Shown here piece after piece: positions 44,533-51,757 of a DNA stretch of 64,000 nucleotides. Within the stretch, counting starts at the first letter, position 1; each line of letters begins with the position of its first letter. The stretch is from JBMDXB01 sp048594885. Lineage in GTDB: Bacteria > Acidobacteriota > Vicinamibacteria > Vicinamibacterales > 2-12-FULL-66-21. Position numbers and translations under genes: made by a program. The DNA is taken from NCBI GenBank assembly GCA_048594885.1, contig JBMDXB010000157.1, forward strand, positions 10,641 to 74,640, given 5' to 3'. The notes beneath the pieces are model-generated. The model was given only the letters and a program-made list of their open reading frames with translations, did no database searches and was not told the origin of the DNA.

Positions 44533-46563
44533 TCAGAACGGACCCGGCGCGCCGACGGTGCGGACTTTGTCCATGTAATCCGGATGCGGACACGTGGCGA
44601 CACCGGTGGGCCCGGCCGCGCCCCGCTCGACCATCATCTGCAGGTGAGTCGCGTCCGTGTCGGTGACGTGCATGCTGCCGAAGCGGTTTCCCGCCGGCAG
44701 CGGTTCAGCCCAGAGGAGCGGAGGCCACAGCCGGTACTCGGCGTCCGCGTTGGCGCCACCCAGGACGACGAGACGGTTGTGCGTCACCGTGACGGCGTGA
44801 TTGGCGTCCTCCATTTCGGTCGTGCCGAAGATGAAAACCGGCAGACCGATCTGCAGCATGTAATAGCGCAGGCCGGGATCCGCGGCATCCTCGATCCGCG
44901 CTTTCACCGCGTCCATGAACTGACGCGCCGGCGCGAGCTGGTTCGCTTCGAGGAACGTGACGAGCGCGGTCTGATATCCGGTGATGATCTCCCCCGTCAG
45001 GGTTGCCGGCGGAGCCGCGGGAACCACTGATTGCCCGAGATCGTTGTTGATCGTGCGCAACTGGTTGAACAGCGCCGTCAGCTGCGCCGCTGGCGTCGTC
45101 GTGTTCGCGACAGCGAGGAGATGCGGCGCCCACCCATTGAGCTTCGCGGTGAGAAACGTATCGAGGGTCGTGAGCGCCGCGGCCGATGGAACCGAGGCCG
45201 GCGCCACGCGGAACAGATCCACGATACGCGCGATCGTGTCGCGGAACGTGAGCGTGGTGAAGTTCGCAAGGCCCGGCAGCGTCTGGAACGGGGCGTGAAG
45301 CGCGGGGATGTTCGCACGCCAGGCCAGACGGCAGAACGCGACGGCGTTCGCCGTCAGCAGCGTGGTCCAGAAATCCTTGTGCGCCGGATCGATGCGCGAG
45401 CGGCGCGACCAGTCGTCGAAGCCCGCCTGGATCTCCGCGGCGTTGGCCCCTGTCGTCAGCAGCGTGCGGATCGCGGCGTTGGTGGCCGGCTGGTCCACCG
45501 GACAACGGCCGAAGAACTGGAAATGCCGCGGACCGGTCACGACCGGCAGATGGTCCGCGCGTCCGAAGAAACGCTGCAGCGCCCGCAGGTAATCCTCGGT
45601 ATCTCCCGCGCGGCAGCCGCGAATGTCGATGACCGAGTTCTCGTCGAACCGGCGGCGGGTCGTTTCCAGATTCGCGCGAAAGTTGTTGCCGAGCGCCGTC
45701 AAGGCGCGCTCGGCAACGGTGAACTGGTCGAACTGTCCGGTCGGGAAAGTCGCCGTCACGCCAGTCGCGCGGAAATCCGCAAGTGTCATCCCTTCGATCG
45801 CCGTTCGAAGCGCGTCGAGATGGCCCTGGTTGACCGTGCCGGCAATCAACGGCGCTCCCGCGGCGTTCGCCATGAAGACGAGAGCGTTGCGCAGTGTGGT
45901 GCGCTGCTGGTTTGTCAGCGCCGTGCCGTCGCGGGTGACAAGCCCGAGGTTCAACAACATGAGATCGGCCGCGAAGCGCATGAACTCGTCGAGCGCCGCC
46001 GGTGGATTGGTGCCGAACGGCGTCAGCGGGTTCGGCGTGTTCGCGCGGATCGCGGTCCGTGCCGCGCCGAGATTCCAGCCGAAGAAGTGACCGCTCCTGC
46101 CGAGGATGGCCTGCAGCCCGGCGATGTCGTTCTGCGCAAAGCCATTCAGCCATTCCTGATTCACCTGGAAGACAGCGCCGGCCGCCGGCCCTTCGAACAT
46201 CGCCGCCGCCAGCGCCTGCGGATGCGCGTGCGTGACGATGCGCATGCGTGGGATGCGCGTCGTCGCCGCGGCGAGCTGCACCAGCAGGTGTTCGATCGAG
46301 CGGATGGTGGACGGCTGAAGTCCGCAATTCGTGTGGTAGGTGTTGGCGCCGTTGATGAAGGCGTCGGCGGCGATGCGCCTCTCGACGATGAACGTCAGAG
46401 TCGGAACGTGCTCGGGACTGCCGTCGAACGGCTGCGGTCCCGCCGGGCCCGTCGGCGCGCCGGCCCCTCCCGGCGTGGCTCCCGGCCCTCCAGCCTGGTT
46501 CGGCTGGACGCCTTGAACGTTCGCCTCGGCCGCGGGCCGTTTCTCCGTCGTCGTGCTGCACAT
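44533..46563 (-). CDS. Six-gene cluster, gene 2: 676-aa protein, possible caspase-like His/Cys fold
   Basis: No family confirmed. A Pro/Gly-rich N terminus (about 16-50) is followed by LTFIVERRIAADAFINGANTYHTNCG and IPRMRIVTHAHPQ with His112/His114 after a beta strand, then VIDIRGCRAGDTEDYLRALQRFFG with Cys317, and HFQFFGRCP. Strand-His then strand-Cys-x-x-Gly is the layout of clan CD cysteine peptidases (caspase/CHAT type), here separated by a helical insert of about 200 residues. Whether the dyad is active cannot be told. The C-terminal 350 residues are helical and Ala/Thr-rich. No signal peptide. Starts 3 bp after gene 1. Confidence 0.8.
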   Translation of the reverse strand: MCSTTTEKRPAAEANVQGVQPNQAGGPGATPGGAGAPTGPAGPQPFDGSPEHVPTLTFIVERRIAADAFINGANTYHTNCGLQPSTIRSIEHLLVQLAAATTRIPRMRIVTHAHPQALAAAMFEGPAAGAVFQVNQEWLNGFAQNDIAGLQAILGRSGHFFGWNLGAARTAIRANTPNPLTPFGTNPPAALDEFMRFAADLMLLNLGLVTRDGTALTNQQRTTLRNALVFMANAAGAPLIAGTVNQGHLDALRTAIEGMTLADFRATGVTATFPTGQFDQFTVAERALTALGNNFRANLETTRRRFDENSVIDIRGCRAGDTEDYLRALQRFFGRADHLPVVTGPRHFQFFGRCPVDQPATNAAIRTLLTTGANAAEIQAGFDDWSRRSRIDPAHKDFWTTLLTANAVAFCRLAWRANIPALHAPFQTLPGLANFTTLTFRDTIARIVDLFRVAPASVPSAAALTTLDTFLTAKLNGWAPHLLAVANTTTPAAQLTALFNQLRTINNDLGQSVVPAAPPATLTGEIITGYQTALVTFLEANQLAPARQFMDAVKARIEDAADPGLRYYMLQIGLPVFIFGTTEMEDANHAVTVTHNRLVVLGGANADAEYRLWPPLLWAEPLPAGNRFGSMHVTDTDATHLQMMVERGAAGPTGVATCPHPDYMDKVRTVGAPGPF

Positions 46564-46566
46564 CGG

Positions 46567-47562
46567 TCAGCGCCGCAGCGGCCCTCCTCGATAGTGCTGA
46601 ATGATCCGGTGCGCGCGCGTGGCCGACATCCCCGTGAGCACGTCGTTGAAAGGTGTCCCGGGGAAATACCGCTCGCGCAGCGCCTCGAGAACCCGCGCGC
46701 AGTGCACGATGTTGCTCTTGGGGAACCGCGCGATGTTGAAGAGATCGATGCGCGCGTCCTCGTCGAGCGATTGCAGGCGCTGGCGCAGTTCCTCGTCGGC
46801 CAGCGCGTGCTCGGAGGGCGGCTCGGGGAGCTCGGTCCAATCGATCAGTGTCGCGCCACCGTTGTGCGGTTCGTTCATCGCGAGCAGCGCGAGACGCAGT
46901 CCGCTGACGCCGACTTCCTGGGCCGCCAGCGATCCGAAGTTCGCCGCGCCGCTGTTCAGCGAGTCGGCGACTGCCGCCGCGTGACGCTTTCGTTCCGCGG
47001 GCGTGCGCCGCAGCGCCCCGTCCGATACCGTCGCGAACACGAATTTCTGAAACGAGTTGTCGCTCTCCGGCGCCGCGAGCGCGACGCCCTGGTAGTACGG
47101 GTTGTGATCGTTCACCAGCTCGCGCGCCACGTCCGGGTTCGCGACGGTCGGGCCCACCTCGTTGGTTGCCGCCGCGATCATCGCTTCGAGCTCGGCGCTC
47201 GGCTGGACGATGTCCTGGGCGAGCGAGAGCGTGGCCTGCTCGGCATCACCCGCGCCGAGCAGCCGCACCGCAATCTGCACGACGCCCGTCGCGTGGGGCG
47301 TGTAGGCAATCTCCCCGGCGTCGGTGCGGTGCGTCTCGGGCGTGCCGCCGTTCTCGGTGAAGGACCAGTCGAACGACTCCGTCGATCCAGCGAGGCCTGC
47401 GTCCGTGACGATGACGACGTAGGTGTTTTCGCGGTTGATGACGAGCGGGTTGCTGATGAATGAGATGAGCACCGCGCGTCCATCGGCGGCAGGCGCAGCT
47501 TGCCCGAGCTGCGAGGCATCGTGGCCGGTTGGCAGCCGGCTCTCCGTTTTGCGAACGCTCAT
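46567..47562 (-). CDS. Six-gene cluster, gene 1: 331-aa protein with an Ig-like N-terminal domain
   Basis: No named family. Residues about 28-130 read as an immunoglobulin/PKD-like sandwich (RAVLISFISNPLVINRENTYVVIVTD; ESFDWSFTENGG; TPHATGVVQIAVRLLG). The rest is helical and polar, with LVNDHNPYYQGVALAAPES, LRLALLAMNEPHNGGATLIDWTELPEPP and a basic end (YRGGPLRR). First gene of the operon; ATG 47562 with a candidate GATAAT box about 40 bp upstream. No signal peptide. The Ig-like domain could bind a surface or another cluster protein; this is inference. Confidence 0.78.
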   Translation of the reverse strand: MSVRKTESRLPTGHDASQLGQAAPAADGRAVLISFISNPLVINRENTYVVIVTDAGLAGSTESFDWSFTENGGTPETHRTDAGEIAYTPHATGVVQIAVRLLGAGDAEQATLSLAQDIVQPSAELEAMIAAATNEVGPTVANPDVARELVNDHNPYYQGVALAAPESDNSFQKFVFATVSDGALRRTPAERKRHAAAVADSLNSGAANFGSLAAQEVGVSGLRLALLAMNEPHNGGATLIDWTELPEPPSEHALADEELRQRLQSLDEDARIDLFNIARFPKSNIVHCARVLEALRERYFPGTPFNDVLTGMSATRAHRIIQHYRGGPLRR

Positions 47563-47600
47563 CGACGGACCTGCGCCGCGGGGAGGCGCGCGGAGCCGGG

Positions 47601-47606
47601 ATTATC
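47601..47606 (-). promoter_or_regulatory. Candidate -10 box for the six-gene operon
   Basis: On the minus strand the sequence reads GATAAT, 38 bp before the ATG at 47562. It differs by one base from consensus. No convincing -35 is present, so an activator or alternative sigma factor may be needed. Confidence 0.3.
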
Positions 47607-47661
47607 GCACCGTCAAGCGCGTCGCCGGACAAAAGAATTCAGGCTGAGGTAGGTTTTCGTT

Positions 47662-47683
47662 GCCGTCCGACGGTACGGACGGC
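47662..47683. promoter_or_regulatory. 8-bp inverted repeat in the divergent intergenic region
   Basis: GCCGTCCG-ACGGTA-CGGACGGC, a perfect 8-bp stem, lies between the six-gene operon (leftward) and the FN3 gene (rightward). It could be an operator shared by both or a hairpin that blocks read-through. Confidence 0.45.
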
Positions 47684-47715
47684 GTCGCTGAGCGCCGCCG
47701 CGCTCCTGATCGATG

Positions 47716-47721
47716 TATACT
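47716..47721 (+). promoter_or_regulatory. TATACT -10-like box ahead of the FN3 gene
   Basis: TATACT points rightward, about 90 bp before the earliest plausible start (GTG 47808) of the FN3 gene. The -35 region is weak. It argues against a start upstream of 47722. Confidence 0.35.
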
Positions 47722-47807
47722 CGCGTCCTCTCCCGCGCGCCAATCACTCCGTAGATCCACTCGTCCCTCGGATTGCCCTGCATTCCGAGCCGTCGAATGC
47801 CGAACGT

Positions 47808-48140
47808 GTGCTGGCAGATCTCGTTCCGGCCGCGATCGACCGGAGTGAACTCGCGATTACAGCGACGGAGATCAGGGCTCCCCAGGGAAAGGGCAAGGGA
47901 GCCGAGCACGTGCGTATCGATCGGGGTTGGCTGGATCGGTCGAACAACGAGATGGGATTCCGCGTCGACCGCTCGGTCAACGGTTCGTCGCTCGTCACCA
48001 TCGCCACACTTCCGGGCAACGCGACGGTATATTTGGATGTCGACGTCGTGCCCGGCGCCCGCTATCAGTACCGCGTGATGGCGTTCAACGAGCACGGCGG
48101 CGTGTATTCGAATACCGCCAATGCGCCGACGAAGAAGTGA
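47808..48140 (+). CDS. Fibronectin type III-like domain protein
   Basis: 110 aa from the GTG chosen here; the frame is open back to 47529, so the start is uncertain. The C-terminal 75 residues form an FN3-type sandwich: WLDRSNNEMGFRVDRS (the usual W-x-D-x-S-x-NE-x-GF motif), VTIATLPGNATVYLDVDV, GARYQYRVMAFNEHGGVYSNTA. Such domains bind proteins or glycans. No signal peptide is seen from this start. The last 20 bases overlap the sialidase ATG at 48121, so the two are coupled. The candidate TATACT box at 47716 makes starts before it unlikely. Confidence 0.6.
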   Translation: MLADLVPAAIDRSELAITATEIRAPQGKGKGAEHVRIDRGWLDRSNNEMGFRVDRSVNGSSLVTIATLPGNATVYLDVDVVPGARYQYRVMAFNEHGGVYSNTANAPTKK

Positions 48141-49308
48141 CCGCTTGATCCGGACGTTTGCCGTCGTTGTCGTGCTTGCGGGTGCTGTGCTCGGCACCTC
48201 TCCGGCGCAGAAGAACGCCGCTGGCACGACAGCGACGCCCTCCGCCGGCCGGATCCCGCTCGTCGATCTCGCCAACGACACCGGACGTCAGGTCGTCGTC
48301 GATCGCGAGCCGGCTCAGTACCTGGGGCATCCCACGACGGTGCTGCTGGAGGATGGACGCACGATGATCGGCGTCTATCCGAAGGGCCACGGCGCGGGCG
48401 GGATCGTCATGAAGCGCAGCGCCGACGCCGGCCGCACCTGGTCGGAGCGGCTTCCGGTACCCGACAACTGGAGCACTTCCCGCGAGACGCCGACCATTCA
48501 TCGCGTCGTCGATGCGCGCGGGACCCGTCGGCTGATCCTGTTCTCCGGCCTTCATCCGATCCGCATGTCCGTCTCGAACGACGACGGATGGACGTGGACG
48601 CCGCTTGCGCCGATTGGCGACTTCGGCGGCATCGTCGCGATGGGAAGCCTCGTTGCCCTCCGCGGCCGTCCCGGTCACTATCTCGCGCTGTTCCACGACG
48701 ACGGCCGCTTCTTCACCCCGAACGGCGCTGCGACGGGAACGTTCACGCTCTATCAGACGCTCTCGACCGACGGCGGTCTCACCTGGTCGCGGCCGCGCGC
48801 GATCTTCAGCTCCGCCGACGTGCACCTCTGCGAGCCTGGCGTCATCCGAGCGCCGGACGGTAAACAGCTCGCGATGCTGCTGCGCGAGAATCGCCGGCTA
48901 CGCAACTCGCACGTCATGTTCTCGAACGACGAGGGGGAGACGTGGACGACGCCGCGCGAGCTGCCGTGGGAGCTCACGGGCGACCGCCACACGGCGCAAT
49001 ATGCGCCCGACGGTCGGCTTTTCATTTCATTTCGCGACATGGCGAAGGACAGCTCGACACGCGGCGACTGGCTCGGGTGGGTGGGCACCTACGATGACAT
49101 CGCGCACGCGCGGCCCGGGCGGTATCGTGTCCGGCTGATGGACAACACGAAAGGGACGGACTGCTGCTACCCAGGCGTCGAGGTGCTCCGCGACGGCACC
49201 TTCGTGACGACGACCTACGGCCATTGGATCGCGGGGGAACAGCCGTTCATCGTCAGCGTCCGCTTCACGTTGCGCGAGCTGGACGCGCTCGTTAGGAAGT
49301 TGCGGTGA
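48121..49308 (+). CDS. Exported sialidase/BNR-repeat glycosidase
   Basis: 395 aa. Basic N terminus and hydrophobic segment (RTFAVVVVLAGAVLGTSPAQ) form a signal peptide. Four Asp-box (BNR) motifs are visible: SADAGRTW, SNDDGWTW, STDGGLTW, SNDEGETW, the repeat of six-bladed sialidase propellers. Also GHPTTVLLEDGRTMIGVYPKGHG, where the catalytic-Arg region would be, and late HTAQYAPDGRLFISFRD and TDCCYPGVEVLRDGTFV. Substrate could be sialic acid or another sugar acid. ATG 48121 lies inside the FN3 gene's last codons without a clear ribosome site; a TTG about eight codons later is an alternative. Confidence 0.85.
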   Translation: MRRRRSDRLIRTFAVVVVLAGAVLGTSPAQKNAAGTTATPSAGRIPLVDLANDTGRQVVVDREPAQYLGHPTTVLLEDGRTMIGVYPKGHGAGGIVMKRSADAGRTWSERLPVPDNWSTSRETPTIHRVVDARGTRRLILFSGLHPIRMSVSNDDGWTWTPLAPIGDFGGIVAMGSLVALRGRPGHYLALFHDDGRFFTPNGAATGTFTLYQTLSTDGGLTWSRPRAIFSSADVHLCEPGVIRAPDGKQLAMLLRENRRLRNSHVMFSNDEGETWTTPRELPWELTGDRHTAQYAPDGRLFISFRDMAKDSSTRGDWLGWVGTYDDIAHARPGRYRVRLMDNTKGTDCCYPGVEVLRDGTFVTTTYGHWIAGEQPFIVSVRFTLRELDALVRKLR

Positions 49309-49320
49309 ATCGGGTCCCCC

Positions 49321-49345
49321 AATCACCGCACGCCCTGCGGTGATT
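49321..49345. promoter_or_regulatory. Operator copy 1 upstream of the Fic gene
   Basis: AATCACCGCA-N5-TGCGGTGATT, a perfect 10-bp inverted repeat. It stands 34 bp upstream of a second copy with the same half-sites and the same 5-nt spacer. Read as a hairpin it could instead end the sialidase transcript (stop at 49308). Confidence 0.72.
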
Positions 49346-49351
49346 GAGCGG

Positions 49352-49357
49352 TATAAT
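49352..49357 (+). promoter_or_regulatory. Consensus -10 box of the fic gene
   Basis: TATAAT, perfect consensus, between operator 1 and operator 2. The transcript would begin near 49364, only a few bases before ATG 49369, giving an almost leaderless mRNA. The -35 region falls in operator 1 and is not consensus. Confidence 0.65.
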
Positions 49358-49379
49358 CACCGCAGAGCATGCGGCGATC
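49355..49379. promoter_or_regulatory. Operator copy 2, overlapping the -10 box and the Fic start codon
   Basis: AATCACCGCA-N5-TGCGGCGATC matches operator 1 in the left half exactly and in 8 of 10 bases of the right half. Bound protein here would block RNA polymerase. The ATG at 49369-49371 is inside it. Confidence 0.7.
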
Positions 49380-50496
49380 GCCTCGATACATTCACGAGCG
49401 GCCAGACTGGCCCAGGTTCCGCTGGGATCGCGACCGCCTCGCGGGTCCGCTGGGCGCCGTCCATCACCAGCAAGGACGCCTCATTGGGCGCATGGAGTCA
49501 CTCGGCTTACCGCTTCAGCAAGAGGCCACGCTCGAGGCGCTGACCGCCGAGACAGTGAAGAGCAGCGAGATCGAGGGGGAGAAGCTCGACGTAGAGCAGG
49601 TCCGCTCCTCCATCGGCCGCCGCCTCGGTATGGATGCAGGCGGGCTCGACATCGTGGACCGCCGCATCGAAGGCATCGTTGAGATGATGCTCGATGCGAC
49701 CCGAAACTACGAGCAACCGCTCACCCGGGAGCGGTTGTTTGGGTGGCATGCGTCGCTCTTCCCCACCGGCCGCAGCGGCCCGCGAAAAGTGCGCGTCGGA
49801 GGGTGGCGCGAAGACAGCACGGGGCCGATGCAGGTGATGTTGGGAGCAGTCGGACGCGAAGGGGTGCACTTCGAAGGTCCGGCGGCCAGGCGGCTCGAAC
49901 GAGAGATGGGCGTATTCATGCGTTGGTTCAACAAGGGCACCGGTCCGGCCGTGGCCGATGAAGTGCTGAAGGCGGGACTCGCCCACCTCTGGTTCGTCAC
50001 GATTCATCCGTTCGACGACGGCAACGGGCGCATCGCGCGCGCGATCGCCGATCTGGCGCTGGCACGCTCGGAGCACACCTCGCAGCGGTTCTACAGCATG
50101 TCGTCGCAGGTCCGCCGTGAGCGGAGCGATTACTATGACATCCTCGAGCGGACGCAGAAGGCGACGATGGACGTGACGCCGTGGATGGAGTGGTTCCTCG
50201 GCTGTCTCGGGCGCGCGATCGACGGTGCTCAGACGACGCTTGCTGCTGTTCTTCGGAAGGCGCGCTTCTGGGAGATGTTGCGCGACAGTCCCCTCAATGA
50301 ACGCCAACGTCTGATGGTGAATCGATTGCTCGATGGATTCGAGGGCAAGCTCACGACGTCCAAATGGGCAGCGATCGCGAAGTGCTCGTCGGATACAGCG
50401 CTGCGCGACATTCTCGATCTCGTCGAGCGCGGCGTCCTGGTGCGAAATCCGGGCGCTGGTCGCAGCACCAGTTACTCTCTCGAGAAACTGCCATGA
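49369..50496 (+). CDS. Fic-family AMP-transferase with DUF4172 N terminus and winged-helix C terminus
   Basis: 375 aa. Fic enzymes transfer AMP or other groups from nucleotides to target proteins. The N-terminal DUF4172 part (FRWDRDRLAGPLGAVHHQQGRLIG) carries the autoinhibitory motif SSEIEG (Ser65, Glu69, Gly70), so it is the self-restrained class. The active site is HPFDDGNGRIAR with His213. The last 80 residues (ERQRLMVNRLLDG; TTSKWAAIAKCSSDTALRDILDLVERGVLV) form a winged helix-turn-helix, suggesting it binds its own operators at 49321-49379. Its stop overlaps the next ATG (ATGA). Complete and intact. Confidence 0.92.
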   Translation: MRRSPRYIHERPDWPRFRWDRDRLAGPLGAVHHQQGRLIGRMESLGLPLQQEATLEALTAETVKSSEIEGEKLDVEQVRSSIGRRLGMDAGGLDIVDRRIEGIVEMMLDATRNYEQPLTRERLFGWHASLFPTGRSGPRKVRVGGWREDSTGPMQVMLGAVGREGVHFEGPAARRLEREMGVFMRWFNKGTGPAVADEVLKAGLAHLWFVTIHPFDDGNGRIARAIADLALARSEHTSQRFYSMSSQVRRERSDYYDILERTQKATMDVTPWMEWFLGCLGRAIDGAQTTLAAVLRKARFWEMLRDSPLNERQRLMVNRLLDGFEGKLTTSKWAAIAKCSSDTALRDILDLVERGVLVRNPGAGRSTSYSLEKLP

Positions 50497-51065
50497 ACAA
50501 GACTGCTCGTAACGCGAAGACGGTGTCGCCATCTCAACGGGACGCGCTGCTCAGAGTGTTGAAAGCCCGTTTCGAGAAGAACATGAACCGCCATGAAGGT
50601 CTCGAATGGGCCGGCGTCGCCGCACGCCTGGAAGCCAATCCCGGGAAGCTGCGGTCGCTCGATGAAATGGAGCGGACCGGCGGCGAACCGGACGTCGTCG
50701 CGCGCGAGACGACCGGCGAATACGTCTTCTGCGATTGCGCGGCGGAGACTCCTAAAGGCCGCCGGAGCGTGTGCTACGACCGCGACGCGTTGAACGCCCG
50801 GAAAGAACACAAGCCGAAGACGAGCGCGATCGATATGGCGACGGCCATGGGCATCGAGATGCTGACAGAGGCGCAATACCGCGCGTTGCAGACGCTGGGC
50901 GAGTTCGATACGAAGACTTCAAGCTGGGTGAAGACGCCGTCTGACATCCGGAGCCTCGGCGGCGCGATCTTCTGTGACCGGCGCTACGGACATGTGTTCA
51001 CGTATCACAACGGTGCCGAGTCTTACTATGCCGCCAGAGGGTTCCGTGGCTCTCTGACAGTCTAA
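50493..51065 (+). CDS. DUF4256-family protein in the fic operon
   Basis: 190 aa, cytoplasmic. Recognisable DUF4256 segments: ALLRVLKARFEKNMNRHEGLEW, LDEMERTGGEPDVV, YVFCDCAAETPKGRRSVCYDRDAL, AMGIEMLTEAQYRALQTLGEFDTKTSSWVKTP and GGAIFCDRRYGHVFTYHNGAESYYAARGFRG. The family function is unknown. ATG 50493 overlaps the Fic stop by ATGA, so the two are co-translated; the frame is open upstream within fic but that is overlap. It may be a target, partner or antidote of the Fic enzyme; that is inference from coupling. Confidence 0.85.
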   Translation: MNKTARNAKTVSPSQRDALLRVLKARFEKNMNRHEGLEWAGVAARLEANPGKLRSLDEMERTGGEPDVVARETTGEYVFCDCAAETPKGRRSVCYDRDALNARKEHKPKTSAIDMATAMGIEMLTEAQYRALQTLGEFDTKTSSWVKTPSDIRSLGGAIFCDRRYGHVFTYHNGAESYYAARGFRGSLTV

Positions 51066-51119
51066 TCAGCGTCGCTTCGCCGTTGCTCAGGTAGCCGCAT
51101 CTCAGCCGCTCACGAGCCA

Positions 51120-51146
51120 TGTCACATTCCGGCCTCCTGTCCCGTC
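51120..51146 (+). promoter_or_regulatory. ECF41-type sigma promoter (TGTCACA-N16-CGTC)
   Basis: TGTCACA at 51120-51126 and CGTC at 51143-51146, with exactly 16 bases between, the published consensus for ECF41 sigma factors. It lies 26 bp before the ATG of the CxxC protein and its companion ECF41 gene, so the operon is expected to be autoregulated. Confidence 0.88.
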
Positions 51147-51172
51147 TCACCGTTGGAAACAGGAGGAGTGAC

Positions 51173-51742
51173 ATGATCAAATGGCTGTTGCGCAGAGCGG
51201 TTGACAAGTTCGAGCGCGACTGGAACTACGACGCGAGCTATATGCGCGACATCATCGATGCGAGTCCGCGCGCCGCGTGGCTGTTTTCGCGCGTCACGGC
51301 CCTCGGCGGATTCCGGCGCGACCTTCCGATCGAGCCGTGGTTCGCCGCGGGCATCACCGCCGTGCGCCACGAGGACTGCGGGCCGTGCACGCAGCTCGCC
51401 GTCACGATGGCGGAACGTGCCGGCGTGAGCCCTGCGGTGCTGCGCGCGGTGCTCTCCGACAATCCCGACGCGATGCCGCCGGACGTCGCGCTGGTGTGGG
51501 GATTCACGCGCGCGACACTCGGGCACGACGCAGCCGCTGACGAGTACCGCGAGGTGATCGTGCAGCGCTGGGGACGCCGCGCGCTCGTGAGTCTGGCGTT
51601 TGCCATCACCGCCGCGCGCATCTATCCAACGGTCAAATACGCCCTGGGCCACGGCCAGGCCTGCATGCGCGTCGTCGTCGCTGGCGCGCCGGTGACGTTC
51701 GACCACGGCCGCGTGCCGGCGCGTGCCGCGCGCACGGCGTGA
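51173..51742 (+). CDS. Carboxymuconolactone decarboxylase/AhpD-like protein of the ECF41 operon
   Basis: 189 aa. The redox CxxC is in HEDCGPCTQLAVTMAERAGV (the AhpD-like peroxidase-type motif), flanked by helices (VSPAVLRAVLSDNP; ALVWGFTRATLGHDAAADEYREVIVQRWG). Carboxymuconolactone decarboxylase-like proteins are one of the three classical partners of ECF41 sigma genes. AGGAGG lies 5 bases before ATG 51173. A hydrophobic C-terminal helix (ALVSLAFAITAARIYP) may contact the membrane. Expressed from the ECF41 promoter above; likely senses or handles a small reactive molecule, though the substrate is unknown. Confidence 0.88.
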   Translation: MIKWLLRRAVDKFERDWNYDASYMRDIIDASPRAAWLFSRVTALGGFRRDLPIEPWFAAGITAVRHEDCGPCTQLAVTMAERAGVSPAVLRAVLSDNPDAMPPDVALVWGFTRATLGHDAAADEYREVIVQRWGRRALVSLAFAITAARIYPTVKYALGHGQACMRVVVAGAPVTFDHGRVPARAARTA

Positions 51743-51757
51743 GGTCCGCGAAACGCG

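Noticed and set aside
42133..47463. Two very long plus-strand frames (965 and 810 codons) opposite cluster genes 1 to 3
   Set aside because: Same antisense GC artefact; no signal peptide, motif or ribosome site, and they would overlap six well-formed genes.
30710..47562. Contractile injection or phage-tail interpretation of the six-gene cluster
   Set aside because: No sheath, tube, baseplate wedge, AAA+ ATPase, LysM or spike protein can be seen; kept only as a test for structure prediction.
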